DNA of 64,000 bases from JAHQVI01 sp963749875 (GTDB lineage Bacteria > Pseudomonadota > Alphaproteobacteria > Rhizobiales > Rhodomicrobiaceae): assembly GCA_963749875.1 (NCBI GenBank), contig CAVVOX010000006.1, forward strand, positions 124,001 to 188,000, written 5' to 3'. The notes beneath the pieces were generated by a model, which saw nothing but the letters and a program-made list of their open reading frames with translations, had not been told where the DNA came from and searched no databases. Made by a program: the position numbers and the translations under genes. This document shows positions 41,085-50,559 of the stretch, in pieces (the stretch's first letter is position 1; every line of letters starts with the position of its first letter).

Positions 41085-42653
41085 ATGTTTGCGCATGTTT
41101 CGACGGTTGCATTTCTGGGCATCGAGGCGCGTCCGGTCGATGTGCAGGTGCAGATCGGGCCGGGGCTGCCGTCCTTCTCGATCGTCGGCCTGCCGGACAA
41201 GGCCGTGGCGGAGAGCCGCGAACGGGTCAGGGCGGCGCTTTGCGCAATCGGGCTCGGCCTGCCGGCGAAAAGGATCACGGTCAATCTGGCGCCAGCCGAC
41301 CTGCCGAAGGAAGGCAGCCACTATGATTTGCCCGTCGCGGTCGGTCTGATGATCGCGAGCGGCGCCATGCCGGGCGAGGACGTCGCCGATTATGCGGTGA
41401 TCGGCGAGCTGGGTCTGGACGGCTCGGTCGCCGCCGTGGCCGGAACGCTGCCGGCGGCAATGGGTGCGAACGCCCTGGGGAAAGGACTGATCTGCCCCTT
41501 TGCGTGCGGCAGCGAGGCGGCATGGGCGTCACCGGACATGCCTATCCTCGCCCCTCCCAATCTGCTGGCGCTCGTCAATCACTTTAAGGGTCTCAGCCTT
41601 CTCCGGCGTCCGTCGCCGAAGCTCGACAATTCCGAGCCCGACATGGCCGATCTTCGCGATGTGCGCGGTCAGGACATGGCCAAGCGCGCCATCGAGATCG
41701 CCGCGGCGGGCGGACACCACCTTCTCATGACCGGCCCACCCGGCGCGGGAAAATCGATGCTGGCTCGCCGTCTGCCGGGACTGCTCCCGAAGCTCGAGCC
41801 GCAGGAGATGCTTGAGATCTCGATGATCCGCAGCATGGCCGGCTTGCTCGAGGACGGGCGTCTCAGCCTGGAGCGCCCGTTCCGCATGCCGCATCATTCC
41901 GCCAGCATGGCGGCGCTGGTCGGCGGCGGCTCGCGCCCGCGGCCGGGCGAGGTCGCGCTGGCGCATCATGGCGTGCTGTTTCTCGACGAACTGCCGGAGT
42001 TCGCCCCGCAGGTGATCGACGCGCTCCGCCAGCCGCTCGAATCCGGAGAAATCGTCATCGCGCGCGCCAATCACCGCATTGCCTACCCCACCCGCATTCA
42101 GCTTGTGGCGGCGATGAACCCTTGCCGCTGTGGGCATGCAGGCGAGCCGGGCTTTTCCTGCCGTCAGGGCACCAATTGCCGCGAGCGCTATATGGCGCGC
42201 ATTTCGGGTCCAATCTTCGATCGCATCGATATCCGCATTACTGTGCCCCAAGTTTCGGCGGCCGACCTCGCCGAGCCGCTGGCGGAAGAAGGCAGCGAGG
42301 CGGTTCGCGAACGGGTCGAAGCGGCAAGGATGAAGCAGACACGGCGCTATCAGGCGATTGCGAGAGGCGTCCGGACGAATGCCGAATGTCCGCCGGCCTT
42401 GCTCGAACGGATCGCCGCCCCCGACAGCGCCGGCGCGAAGCTGCTGCACGATGCCGCCTCCGCCTTCGGTTTGTCGGCGCGCGGCTATCATCGCGCGCTC
42501 CGCGTCGCCCGCACGCTGGCCGACCTGGATGGCGACGAGAAGGTGATGAGTGTGCATATCGCCGAGGCGCTGGCGCTGAGAGGGACCGAGAATGCCGGTC
42601 GAGGCGGGTCGCCTGGAATGGCGGCGGAGGCGAGCGGCCAGGTCGCATCTTAG
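41085..42653 (+). CDS. comM: YifB/ComM family Mg chelatase-like AAA ATPase
   Basis: A hexameric ATPase of about 522 residues. ComM promotes branch migration of integrating DNA during natural transformation in Vibrio, and homologues exist in non-competent bacteria. Domains are an N-terminal Lon-like fold (VDVQVQIGPGLPSFSIVGLPDKAVAESRERV), the AAA part with Walker A TGPPGAGKS (about 220) and Walker B GVLFLDELPEF, a zinc-like cluster MNPCRCGHAGEPGFSCRQGTNC and a C-terminal Mg_chelatase_C part. ATG 41085 is preferred to TTG 41064. The TAG stop (42651-42653) is the first triplet of repeat R1 copy 3, and the last residues (GRGGSPGMAAEASGQVAS) are a non-conserved tail. Confidence 0.93.
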   Translation: MFAHVSTVAFLGIEARPVDVQVQIGPGLPSFSIVGLPDKAVAESRERVRAALCAIGLGLPAKRITVNLAPADLPKEGSHYDLPVAVGLMIASGAMPGEDVADYAVIGELGLDGSVAAVAGTLPAAMGANALGKGLICPFACGSEAAWASPDMPILAPPNLLALVNHFKGLSLLRRPSPKLDNSEPDMADLRDVRGQDMAKRAIEIAAAGGHHLLMTGPPGAGKSMLARRLPGLLPKLEPQEMLEISMIRSMAGLLEDGRLSLERPFRMPHHSASMAALVGGGSRPRPGEVALAHHGVLFLDELPEFAPQVIDALRQPLESGEIVIARANHRIAYPTRIQLVAAMNPCRCGHAGEPGFSCRQGTNCRERYMARISGPIFDRIDIRITVPQVSAADLAEPLAEEGSEAVRERVEAARMKQTRRYQAIARGVRTNAECPPALLERIAAPDSAGAKLLHDAASAFGLSARGYHRALRVARTLADLDGDEKVMSVHIAEALALRGTENAGRGGSPGMAAEASGQVAS

Positions 42654-42708
42654 ATCAACCCTCGTTCAAGTGGAATCACTTGGACGAGGTTAAGTTGATC
42701 TATATCAA
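42651..42708. repeat. Repeat R1, copy 3, with Fnr-box-like edge
   Basis: R1 core at 42651-42702 starts on the comM stop codon. The edge 42695-42708 reads TTGATCTATATCAA, a perfect TTGAT-N4-ATCAA. A short stub of module R2 (gcgcaactgtt, about 42717-42727) follows and then stops, so R2 is truncated here. The gap to the convergent tag gene (42850) contains nothing else recognisable. Confidence 0.8.
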
Positions 42709-42849
42709 AAGGCGCGCGCAACTGTTGATGCCTCGTTGCGTGGCAGCGCGATGAGGCAGCGGCGGCACCTCCGGTGGCGGGGATGCGATGCGGCTCCGGC
42801 GATTGTCGCCGGGCGCTCCTGAGGCTGGCGCGTTGGCGAGGCTCGGCCC

Positions 42850-43434
42850 TCAACGCAATTCCGGCCGCATCCGGGCGCAGGCATTGTGCCTGTGGCACGC
42901 GATCAGGTGATCATTGACCATGCCGATCGATTGCATCATGGCGTAGATCGTCGTCGGTCCGACGAAGCGGAAGCCATGCGTCTTGAGCGCTTTCGAAATG
43001 GTCCGGCTGAGCGGGGTCTCGGCCGGGATCTCGCCAAGCGTCTCGAAACGGTTCTGAAGAGGCGCGCCGTCGACGAAATCCCACAAGAACGCGGCGAGGC
43101 TCTGTTTCTCCGCAAGCTTCAGATAGGCTTTCGCATTGTCGATGGCGGCTTCGACCTTCAGCTTGTTGCGGATGATGCCCGGATCGGCCAGCAGAGCCGC
43201 GATCTTCTTCGGCCCGTAGCGGGCGATCTTCTCGGCGTCGAAATTGTCGAAGACCAGCCGGAAATGCGCGCGCTTGCGCAAGATCGTGATCCACGAAAGC
43301 CCCGCCTGGAAACCTTCCAGGATCATCTTCTCGAACAGCGCGCGGCTGTCGCCGTTCGGCACGCCCCATTCCTCATCGTGATAGGCAATGTAGATCGGCT
43401 CCTCGCCAACCCAGCCGCAGCGCGTCGCGGTCAA
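42850..43434 (-). CDS. tag: DNA-3-methyladenine glycosylase I
   Basis: Base-excision repair enzyme that removes 3-methyladenine. The 194-residue protein has CGWVGEEPIYIAYHDEEWGVP at the N-terminus (zinc ligands Cys and His), LFEKMILEGFQAGLSWITILRKR, and the C-terminal GFRFVGPTTIYAMMQSIGMVNDHLIACHRH with the last zinc ligands. The start is a TTG at 43434 that overlaps the ygfZ stop (TTGA), so it is coupled to that gene. Confidence 0.95.
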   Translation of the reverse strand: MTATRCGWVGEEPIYIAYHDEEWGVPNGDSRALFEKMILEGFQAGLSWITILRKRAHFRLVFDNFDAEKIARYGPKKIAALLADPGIIRNKLKVEAAIDNAKAYLKLAEKQSLAAFLWDFVDGAPLQNRFETLGEIPAETPLSRTISKALKTHGFRFVGPTTIYAMMQSIGMVNDHLIACHRHNACARMRPELR

Positions 43435-44321
43435 AACGAGGCTCCCTCCGATGGAACCTCATAGCTCGCCCAGGGCGGCCGGCGGACGGTCAAGGCGACA
43501 TCCCCGACAAACAGAGGAATGCCCTGGCGGACAGCGTCCTCGACCCGGTCGAGCCGGACCATGGCGATGCCTTTGGTGCCGTCGATCGATCCGAGCTGGC
43601 CGACCGGCGTGCCATCGGCGCTGATTTCGACCCCGCCGCCTTCGAGCGGCGTGCGTGCTTCAACACCGACGATACGCGTCTTCGCAATTCCCTTGTGGTG
43701 CATCCGCGAGACGACTTCCTGACCCACATAGCAGCCTTTCTTGAAATCGACGCCGTGCAGATCATCGTAGCAGGCTTCGTGGGGAAAGGCGTCGCCATAG
43801 GCATAATCGAGACCGCCTTGCGGAACGGCGAGCGCGATCCGGTGACTGTGATAGGCGGCATCACCGACGACCGATGCGGCGAGCCCTTCTTCATGCTGAT
43901 GTCCGTGCGCGATCAGGAACCGCTCGCCGAGAGGGGCATAGCGCGGATCGGCAAAAGTGGCCAGGAACGCGCTCCTGCCTTCGCCGGGCGCATCGCCCCA
44001 CAGCGCGCCGACGGCAAAGTCCTCCGAGCGGTCGGAAATCTCGGTCTGCGAGCGAAGCTTGTAAAGGGACAGTTTTTTCGTCAGATCCTCTGCCTGATTT
44101 CGAAAGCAGTCGATCCAATAGGTCTGCCGGTCTCTGACAAAGATGAGGAAGTCGAAAAGGATCTTGCCCTGCGGCGTCAGCAAACCGGCAAAGACGGCAT
44201 CGCCAGGCCGGGCTCTTTCGATGTCGTTGGTGAGAAGACCGTGCAGAAAGGCGCAGGCATCCCGGCCGCTGACCTCGATGAACCCCCGGTCCGGCAGAAG
44301 CGTCATATAGCTGTAGGACAT
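43431..44321 (-). CDS. ygfZ: Folate-binding protein YgfZ family
   Basis: A 296-residue protein related to GcvT that uses folate in assembly or repair of some iron-sulfur enzymes. The diagnostic motif KKGCYVGQEVVSRMHHKG is at about 195-212, with N-terminal FIEVSGRDACAFLHGLLTNDI. Orthologues occur upstream of tag or near pyrC in Hyphomicrobiales. It is coupled to tag by a 4-bp overlap. Confidence 0.92.
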   Translation of the reverse strand: MSYSYMTLLPDRGFIEVSGRDACAFLHGLLTNDIERARPGDAVFAGLLTPQGKILFDFLIFVRDRQTYWIDCFRNQAEDLTKKLSLYKLRSQTEISDRSEDFAVGALWGDAPGEGRSAFLATFADPRYAPLGERFLIAHGHQHEEGLAASVVGDAAYHSHRIALAVPQGGLDYAYGDAFPHEACYDDLHGVDFKKGCYVGQEVVSRMHHKGIAKTRIVGVEARTPLEGGGVEISADGTPVGQLGSIDGTKGIAMVRLDRVEDAVRQGIPLFVGDVALTVRRPPWASYEVPSEGASF

Positions 44322-44386
44322 GAGCGCTCGTTCCTTCTCACCGCCGCCGTCTTACGCGAGATCGCCGAGGCGCGCAATCGCCGCGC

Positions 44387-44596
44387 TCAGCCCTTGCTAC
44401 CTTCGACATCGCTGCCTTCCTGCGGCGGGCGCTTTCTTTGTTTCGACAGCTTGGCCGGGATGCCTTTGGATACATAGGAAGGCGGATCGCTTGCGTCCAT
44501 CGACTCCTCGATCGCCTCGTCCAATTCGTCTTCCGTGGGGACCGATTCGTCCGGCGCTGGCGCCTCGGACGAAGGCCGTTTGCGCTTATCCTTCAT
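44387..44596 (-). CDS. Small conserved-type hypothetical protein
   Basis: A 69-residue acidic protein: a charged N-terminus, DELDEAIEESMDASDPPSY, then VSKGIPAKLSKQRKRPP. The DExLDEAxEESMxASDPPS pattern looks like a real short linear motif of small Hyphomicrobiales proteins. No domain is recognised. It is divergent from the dihydroorotase gene and lies 65 bp upstream of ygfZ on the same strand. Confidence 0.6.
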   Translation of the reverse strand: MKDKRKRPSSEAPAPDESVPTEDELDEAIEESMDASDPPSYVSKGIPAKLSKQRKRPPQEGSDVEGSKG

Positions 44597-44707
44597 CGTG
44601 AACGCTCCCAAAACTTCGGTTGGGTGTTGAACGGGCCGGGCCGGGCCTCTATTCGTTGCATGTCGGGGCCGGCCCCATGCCCCATGACTTGAAACGCGGA
44701 CGGACGC

Positions 44708-46045
44708 ATGACGGTTTCCTTCGATCTCATCATTCGCGGCGGCACCATCGTCAATCAGGACGGCGTCTGGCAGGGGGACATCGGCATCCGCGACGGGCGT
44801 ATCGCGCGGCTGGGCGGCGTCCCGGAGGCGGCGGCTCGGGACGTGTTCGACGCGGCCGGGCTCCACATTCTCCCCGGCGTCATCGACAGCCATGTGCATT
44901 TTCGAGAGCCGGGCGGCGAGGACCGGGAGGATCTGGAAAGCGGCAGCCGGGCGGCGGTGCTGGGCGGGGTTACAACCGTTTTCGAAATGCCGAACACGAG
45001 CCCGCCGACGAAGAGCGCTGCGGCGCTCGAATATAAGCTGGCGCGGGCGCGCGGCCGCATGGTCTGCGATTATGCCTTCTATCCCGGCGCAACCACGGAG
45101 AATATCGACGATCTTCCCGCGCTGGAGCGGGCCGCGGGCGCGTCCGCCATCAAAGTCTTCATGGGCTCCTCGACGGGAAATCTGCTCGTCGACGATCCGG
45201 CGCTTCTGCGGCGCATTCTTGCCAATGCCCGGCGTCGCGTCGCGTTTCACTGCGAAGACGAAGCACGGCTCAATGCACGCAAAGGGCTCCAGGTCGAGGG
45301 CGATCCGGCCAGCCATTCCGAATGGCGCGATCCGGAGGCCGCGATTCTTGCGACCCGCCAGTTGCTCCAGCTCGCGCGGGAAACGGGGGCTCGCGTGCAC
45401 ATCCTGCATGTCTCGACTGGCGAAGAGATGGCGATGATCGCCGAAAATCGCGATTTCGCCACGGCGGAAGTGACGCCTCACCATCTGCTATTGACCACGC
45501 CCACCGCTTACGAACGGCTCGGAACGCGCGCGCAGATGAACCCGCCCTTGCGCGATGAGGCGCATTGCGCGGCCTTATGGGATGCGCTCGCGCAAGGCAT
45601 CGTCGATACGGTCGGCTCCGATCACGCGCCGCACCTTGCCGCCGCGAAGGCGCAAAGCTATCCGGCATCCCCCTCCGGCATGCCCGGCGTGCAGACGCTC
45701 CTCCCGCTCATGCTCAACGCCGTCAATCAAGGCCGGCTGAGCCTTCAGCGGCTCGCGGATCTGACCGGCGCCGGCCCGGCCCGCGTCTTCGGCATTGCCG
45801 GGAAGGGGCGGATTGCCGCCGGCTATGATGCGGATCTGACGGTGATCGACCTGAAGGCGCAGCGCTCGATCAGCGATGACTGGATCGCCAGCCGCTGCGG
45901 CTGGACGCCCTATGCCGGTTGGCCGGCCACGGGCTGGCCGGTCGCCACGATCCTGCGCGGCCAAATCGTCATGCGCGACGGCGAGATCGTGGGCCGTGCA
46001 GCAGGCCGACCGGTCCGCTTCGTGGAAACGCTCGCCGCCTCGTAA
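44708..46045 (+). CDS. pyrC: Dihydroorotase (class I type)
   Basis: Zinc amidohydrolase closing N-carbamoyl-aspartate to dihydroorotate in pyrimidine synthesis. The 445 residues show the metal motif DSHVHFREPGGEDREDLESGSRAA (about 58-81), VFHC-type FHCEDEARL, TPHHLLLTTPTAY and the catalytic aspartate in TVGSDHAPH (about 303). The subgroup also contains allantoinases, but the FREPG sequence favours dihydroorotase. The gene starts at ATG 44708 and stands alone. Confidence 0.9.
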   Translation: MTVSFDLIIRGGTIVNQDGVWQGDIGIRDGRIARLGGVPEAAARDVFDAAGLHILPGVIDSHVHFREPGGEDREDLESGSRAAVLGGVTTVFEMPNTSPPTKSAAALEYKLARARGRMVCDYAFYPGATTENIDDLPALERAAGASAIKVFMGSSTGNLLVDDPALLRRILANARRRVAFHCEDEARLNARKGLQVEGDPASHSEWRDPEAAILATRQLLQLARETGARVHILHVSTGEEMAMIAENRDFATAEVTPHHLLLTTPTAYERLGTRAQMNPPLRDEAHCAALWDALAQGIVDTVGSDHAPHLAAAKAQSYPASPSGMPGVQTLLPLMLNAVNQGRLSLQRLADLTGAGPARVFGIAGKGRIAAGYDADLTVIDLKAQRSISDDWIASRCGWTPYAGWPATGWPVATILRGQIVMRDGEIVGRAAGRPVRFVETLAAS

Positions 46046-46090
46046 GCGGCGGCCGGCTGAATAAGCGGCATTCCGGGCGGGACGGCCGGC

Positions 46091-46714
46091 TCAATCGGCC
46101 TGATCGATGAAATAGTGCCACGTCCCGTCATGAGCGATGCCGATGCGGTAGTGGTCATACCGCCCCGACGCCTTCATCGCTTTGAATTGGCTCGGCGATA
46201 CCAGGGTCAGAAGCTCAACCTCCTGAGCCGGGGTCAGGGCGTCCGTCGGGATTTCAGCGAAATAGGGCCAGACATAGAGCGCGTCTCCGGTGCCGGCGTG
46301 TTTCTCCACGAAGCCCGTCCGCAAAAGCTTCACCAATATTGCGAGAATTTCGCGGCCCTCTCCGTCCCCTGAAAGCGTCTTCCAATACGCAATGGGATCG
46401 GCCACCTTTTCGCGCGCCACGATCGGGGGGATTTCGTTCATTTCGATCGGCACACGCATCGAATCGATATCGCCGCTCATGGCGGCCGCGAGTATGGCCT
46501 GGCGCGTCCTGTTGACCTCAGCCGGCAGAATTCTCACATCCCGGAGAATTTCGACAGGCTTATCCGCGAGTTCTGCCTTTTGATTGACCCTTTTTTCTGC
46601 TTTGAGCGGCGAAATCGAGGACGGCAAGGCGTAGACAAGCCCTAATGCGCTCGCTAGGAATAGCATCGGGATTCCGAGGCGGCGAATCGTGGCACTCATG
46701 TAGGGCAGTCGCAT
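46091..46714 (-). CDS. Hypothetical exported or membrane-anchored protein
   Basis: A 207-residue protein with an N-terminal hydrophobic segment (LGIPMLFLASALGLVYALPSS, about 12-32), so probably exported or anchored. The rest is soluble, with VEILRDVRILPAEVNRTRQAILAAAMSGDIDSMR and a C-terminal SGRYDHYRIGIAHDGTWHYFIDQAD that resembles a small periplasmic domain. I do not recognise the family. ATG 46714 is chosen because GGAGAAG lies upstream. It converges with the dihydroorotase gene. Confidence 0.7.
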   Translation of the reverse strand: MRLPYMSATIRRLGIPMLFLASALGLVYALPSSISPLKAEKRVNQKAELADKPVEILRDVRILPAEVNRTRQAILAAAMSGDIDSMRVPIEMNEIPPIVAREKVADPIAYWKTLSGDGEGREILAILVKLLRTGFVEKHAGTGDALYVWPYFAEIPTDALTPAQEVELLTLVSPSQFKAMKASGRYDHYRIGIAHDGTWHYFIDQAD

Positions 46715-46829
46715 CCGGCACTTCTCCTCGCGTAGCAAATATTTACTCAGTGATGGCAATCTCCCGACTGCCCATTGATGCAACGATTGGGTCGATTTTG
46801 AGCCAACCTTATGACGAGGCCTTCAAACG

Positions 46830-47648
46830 GTGTTTCCCGCTGAAATCGTAGCGACAAGCACGCAGCTCATTCTGAGCGGCCTGATCATTGGCGTGCTAAT
46901 CGCTGCGCCCGTTGGTCCCGTCAACATCGTTTGCATACAGCGCACGCTGGAGCGCGGTTTCTGGGGCGGCCTTGCCGCCGGGCTTGGCGCGGTGCTGGCG
47001 GACGGGCTGATTGCCTCGCTTGCCGCTTTCGGCATCACGGCCATCTCGGGCGCAATGTCCAATTACAAACAGGCGATTCAGCTTATTGGCGGGCTGATCA
47101 TCATCGCTTTCGGCCTCAAGCTCTATATGGCCCAGCCCAAGCTCGCCCCGCAGCGGCGAACCAGCTGGGCGCAGCTTCGGCGCATTGTCGACTGGGTTCC
47201 GGAAAAATTGCGCCCCGCCTTACGCTTTCAGGTCTGGCGCATCCTGCCTCACGCCACCGTCATTCCGCAGACTTTCTTTCTGACGATCACCAATCCCGGC
47301 GCGATACTCGGCCTCTTCGCGATCTTCGGCGGTCTCGGCTCGGTCATTGGCGGGTTCCGGAACTATATCGAGGCGATGATCCTCGTTCTCTCGGTCATGG
47401 TGGGCAGCCTGATCTGGTGGGCCGTCCTCTCCCGTCTCATCGAAAAGCTGCGGGGCCGGATCACCGAGAACCGCCTGAAGCTGATCAATCAGGCCGCCGG
47501 GGTGGCGCTGGTCGCGTTTGGAGGGGTATTGTTCTTCCAACTGGCCGTGGGGCTGCTCTCCGGCCACGCGGCAGACGCATCGACCGTCCCGGGCATTCTG
47601 CCCGGCTTTCTGGGCAAGCGCCTCGGCCTATTGGGTTACCCGGTATAG
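46830..47648 (+). CDS. LysE family translocator
   Basis: A 272-residue inner-membrane protein with five to six hydrophobic segments. The conserved LysE signature PVGPVNIVCIQRTLERGFWGGLAAGLGAVLADGL is at about 27-60 and FFLTITNPGAIL at about 149. The family exports amino acids or related compounds; the substrate is unknown. The start is a GTG at 46830, as no suitable ATG exists. The last 21 bp overlap a convergent small gene. Confidence 0.85.
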   Translation: MFPAEIVATSTQLILSGLIIGVLIAAPVGPVNIVCIQRTLERGFWGGLAAGLGAVLADGLIASLAAFGITAISGAMSNYKQAIQLIGGLIIIAFGLKLYMAQPKLAPQRRTSWAQLRRIVDWVPEKLRPALRFQVWRILPHATVIPQTFFLTITNPGAILGLFAIFGGLGSVIGGFRNYIEAMILVLSVMVGSLIWWAVLSRLIEKLRGRITENRLKLINQAAGVALVAFGGVLFFQLAVGLLSGHAADASTVPGILPGFLGKRLGLLGYPV

Positions 47649-47912
47649 GGTGAACTCGCCATTGTGAACGCGCCGGGGCAGGCCCTCCGTCATTCTGGCA
47701 ACGGCTTCTTCACCATAATTGGATACAAGATCGGAAAGCGCTGCGAAGAATGCGGCATTGGCGAGTAGTTCGGGCTCGATGCCGTCATACACGGCCTCTT
47801 CCCACGCTTCCATAATATAGCGGAGAGCTGCCTGTTTCTTTTCTTCTGCAGTAAGGCAGGTGTCATGAGTTATTTCGTAAAGTTTAATTCGGTCCACGCC
47901 CGTGGTCTCCAA
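47628..47912 (-). CDS. Small acidic hypothetical protein
   Basis: A 94-residue, mostly helical acidic protein (TAEEKKQAALRYIMEAWEEAVYDGIEPELLANAAFFAALSDLV) ending with a basic strand-like part RVHNGEFTLYRVTQ. No family is recognised. It has clear coding character and overlaps the LysE gene by 21 bp at the 3' end. Confidence 0.65.
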   Translation of the reverse strand: METTGVDRIKLYEITHDTCLTAEEKKQAALRYIMEAWEEAVYDGIEPELLANAAFFAALSDLVSNYGEEAVARMTEGLPRRVHNGEFTLYRVTQ

Positions 47913-48021
47913 AACTTAATTGACGCTGCCCGCTTTACTTGTCTTAGCACAGCCAGCCGCAAGGCGGAGGGCTGGATTGTCTTTGTCCTTAATGGGCAGC
48001 GGCGTTAACACTAATAATTGC

Positions 48022-48441
48022 TTAACGATTGTTTTCGATCAGCGCGTCGGCGATCTCGGCACCCTGCCGCATGAACCGCCGGATCGCCTGAAGCGCCGGT
48101 CTCGTACAGGTGCGATAGGTGCGCGCATAGCCGCGATATCCCTTGTTGAAGCTATCCACCAGCTTGGCGCGGCGCAGGGCGCTGGTGCCTTCGGCGCTCA
48201 AGAGCTGACGCATCTCGTTCCGCCAGCGTTGACCTTCATCGGCGCCGCAAAGCTCGCGCAGATAATGAACAGCGCCGATGATTTCGGACAGGCGATAGAT
48301 TTGTGCGTCGTAGGAGCGCGCATCGGGATCATCGAGCCCGGACGGCGCGGCCGATTGCGCGAGCGGCGATCCTGTTGGAACGGCAACGAATGCGAACACC
48401 ATGATGACAGCACATGCCACAAAGACTTGAAACTTCGACAT
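48022..48441 (-). CDS. TIGR02301 family periplasmic protein
   Basis: A 139-residue exported protein with a signal peptide (FVACAVIMVFAFVAVPTGSPLAQS, cleavage near 30) and the alphaproteobacterial TIGR02301 pattern: YRLSEIIGAVHYLRELCGADEGQRWRNEMRQLL and FNKGYRGYARTYRTCTRPALQAI with two conserved cysteines. Its function is unknown. It lies 102 bp downstream of a NUDIX hydrolase gene on the same strand. Confidence 0.85.
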   Translation of the reverse strand: MSKFQVFVACAVIMVFAFVAVPTGSPLAQSAAPSGLDDPDARSYDAQIYRLSEIIGAVHYLRELCGADEGQRWRNEMRQLLSAEGTSALRRAKLVDSFNKGYRGYARTYRTCTRPALQAIRRFMRQGAEIADALIENNR

Positions 48442-48542
48442 TACCGAGCCTTATACCGATAGTTGCATGAACAGGTCAATTGCAACCTCCCCTATTAAGG
48501 GCTTATCACCATATTTGCGCCGAAAGGCGATTCCCGCGAGCA

Positions 48543-49001
48543 TCAGCGCGTCAACCGGCTGAGGGTTCTTTCGGCCTTCCCGATCATCTCCTCAAGCCCG
48601 TCCGTCAAGGCGAGTTCGCCGACCCGGGCTTTGTCCTGCCAGATCACAGCGCGCGCGTCGCCGCCGGCTCTCGCCTCGCCCGTCTGCCAAAATCCGCAAA
48701 AGACGATGATCACCCGGTGAAATAGCACAACGCCCCTGTCATTTTGCTGAACGACATCCCTTATGCCTGCAAGATCCATGATTTTCGCCGTGATCCCGGT
48801 TTCCTCGCGCAACTCCCTCCTCACCGCATCGAGCGCCAATTCCCCCGGTTCGATATGTCCGCCGGGCAGGCTCCACAGGCCGGCGGCCGGCGGGCGGCCC
48901 CGCTGCACGAACAGGATCCGGTCCTCGCGGAATATTGCGGCGCTGACGGCCGCTTGCGGCACGGCTTGGGTATTCTGGCCAGGATTATCGGCTTTCGTCA
49001 T
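48543..49001 (-). CDS. NUDIX hydrolase
   Basis: A 152-residue hydrolase of nucleoside diphosphate derivatives. The Nudix box GGHIEPGELALDAVRRELREETGI matches GX5EX7REUXEEXGU exactly (residues 47-69). The sequence upstream, FVQRGRPPAAGLWSLPGG, is like that of ADP-ribose or (d)NTP pyrophosphatases. In Hyphomicrobiales it is commonly adjacent to a TIGR02301 gene, as here. Confidence 0.92.
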   Translation of the reverse strand: MTKADNPGQNTQAVPQAAVSAAIFREDRILFVQRGRPPAAGLWSLPGGHIEPGELALDAVRRELREETGITAKIMDLAGIRDVVQQNDRGVVLFHRVIIVFCGFWQTGEARAGGDARAVIWQDKARVGELALTDGLEEMIGKAERTLSRLTR

Positions 49002-49199
49002 CGCGGATCACTGCTCGGACCTTTGCATCTTGCCGCCCCTATTCATTATATCTGTAAGAGGCGCTGGAAAGCGCAAAAGGGCGAATGCCGCATCTAAGCT
49101 GCGCAATTGTGCTTTCCTGAACGCGTGAGACTGCCGCCTGTCGGGGCGCGCCGACGAATGATCGCGGCCAACCAGAACGGAACTCCGGAACTGATCGCC

Positions 49200-49655
49200 A
49201 TGCTGAAGTCCATTTCCGCCTTTCTCGACTCTCTAACCTCGCGGGATGAGGGTGAAGAGCTTGGAGACCATCAGGTCAAGCTCGCAACGGCCACTCTTCT
49301 TTTTCATGCCATCGCCATCGACGGCACGGTGCGGGAGGATGAGATGGCCCGGCTGAAGCCGCTGCTTGCGGAGCATTTCCAGCTCGATGAGCCTGAGCTG
49401 AACCGCCTGCTGACCGAGGCGCAGCAGCGCGAGAAGGAGGCTGTCGACCTTTACCGTTTCACCTCGGTGCTGCAGGATCACCTCTCGCTCGAAGAAAAAC
49501 GCAAGATCATCACCATGATGTGGCGCCTCGTCTATGCCGACGGAGAGCTCGCTCCGCTGGAGGACAATCTGGTCTGGCGCACGGCGGAGCTTCTGCACGT
49601 GTCGGCGCGCGACCGTATGGAGCTCAAGCGCATGGTCCGCGCCGAGATCGAGTGA
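49200..49655 (+). CDS. TerB family protein
   Basis: A 151-residue helical protein with the TerB-like fold: KLATATLLFHAIAIDGTVREDEMARLKPLLAEHF and IITMMWRLVYADGELAPLEDNLVWRTAELLHV, two repeats with Asp-containing loops that may bind metal. The name tellurite resistance comes from plasmid TerB; the chromosomal role is unknown. ATG 49200 (GGAAC upstream) is preferred over earlier in-frame Mets at 49107 and 49158. It lies 5 bp before an SDR gene. Confidence 0.85.
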   Translation: MLKSISAFLDSLTSRDEGEELGDHQVKLATATLLFHAIAIDGTVREDEMARLKPLLAEHFQLDEPELNRLLTEAQQREKEAVDLYRFTSVLQDHLSLEEKRKIITMMWRLVYADGELAPLEDNLVWRTAELLHVSARDRMELKRMVRAEIE

Positions 49656-49660
49656 GGCGA

Positions 49661-50527
49661 ATGGCGAACTGGCTGCAAAGGCTCGAAACGGCCTGGTCGC
49701 GCCGTCATGTCCGCGCAGCCGGACCATTGCCTGAGGAGCACGGACGGCGGCCTGCCTGCATCATTACCGGGGCAAGCGAGGGCATCGGGCGCTATCTGGC
49801 GAATGAGTTTGCCGCGCGCGGGCGCCGGCTCCTCCTTATTGCGCGAAGTGCGGACAATCTGGAGCGCGCCGCCGAGGAGCTTCGCCGGGAATTCGGAGCC
49901 GAGGTTCATGTGGCGGCGGTCGATCTGACGGAGCCGGGCTATCTGGAGACGATCCGCCAGGCGCTCGAGGAGAACGGTCTTTACGCCGATATCGTGGTCA
50001 ACAATGCCGCCATCGGTCTGGGCGGCGCCTTTGCCGGGCAGGACCCGGAGCAGGTCGCCCGGCTTTGCCGGCTGAACGTTGATGCGCTGACCGAACTGAC
50101 CCGCGCATTCCTGCCGCAGATGCTTCGCCGCGGCCGGGGCGGCGTCCTGAACATCGCGTCCCTGGGCGGTTTGCTCCCCGGACCCTATCAGGCGGCTTAT
50201 TACGCTTCGAAAGCCTATGTTATTTCGCTCACCGAGGCTCTTGCTTATGAGAATGCCGGGTGCGGGGTCCGCCTGTCGGTCGCCGTGCCGGGACCGGTGG
50301 CGACGCGCTTCCATGAGCGGATGGGAACCGAGACCGCTTTCTATCTGTTTTTCAACCCGGTCATGGCGCCGGAGACGGTTGCGCGGATCGTCTATAGCGG
50401 ATTTATTGGTCGCCGGACGGTGATCGTGCCGGGCCTTCTGCCGTCATTCCAAGCATTTGCGGTCCGTTTGATTCCGCATGTTATTCTCGTGCCGTTCATC
50501 GGCTGGTTTCTGAAACGCCGCTATTGA
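49661..50527 (+). CDS. SDR family NAD(P)-dependent oxidoreductase
   Basis: A 288-residue short-chain dehydrogenase with ITGASEGIGRYLANEFAARG (about 35-54), the NNAAIG motif, Ser in LNIASLGG and the catalytic YYASKAY (about 185). The C-terminal part is hydrophobic (VRLIPHVILVPFIGWFLKRRY), which suggests membrane association, as in DltE/HSD-like SDRs. The substrate is unknown. It probably forms an operon with the TerB and GATase genes. Confidence 0.9.
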   Translation: MANWLQRLETAWSRRHVRAAGPLPEEHGRRPACIITGASEGIGRYLANEFAARGRRLLLIARSADNLERAAEELRREFGAEVHVAAVDLTEPGYLETIRQALEENGLYADIVVNNAAIGLGGAFAGQDPEQVARLCRLNVDALTELTRAFLPQMLRRGRGGVLNIASLGGLLPGPYQAAYYASKAYVISLTEALAYENAGCGVRLSVAVPGPVATRFHERMGTETAFYLFFNPVMAPETVARIVYSGFIGRRTVIVPGLLPSFQAFAVRLIPHVILVPFIGWFLKRRY

Positions 50528-50559
50528 GATCCTCTTGCTGATCCAGGACATGTCCAAGC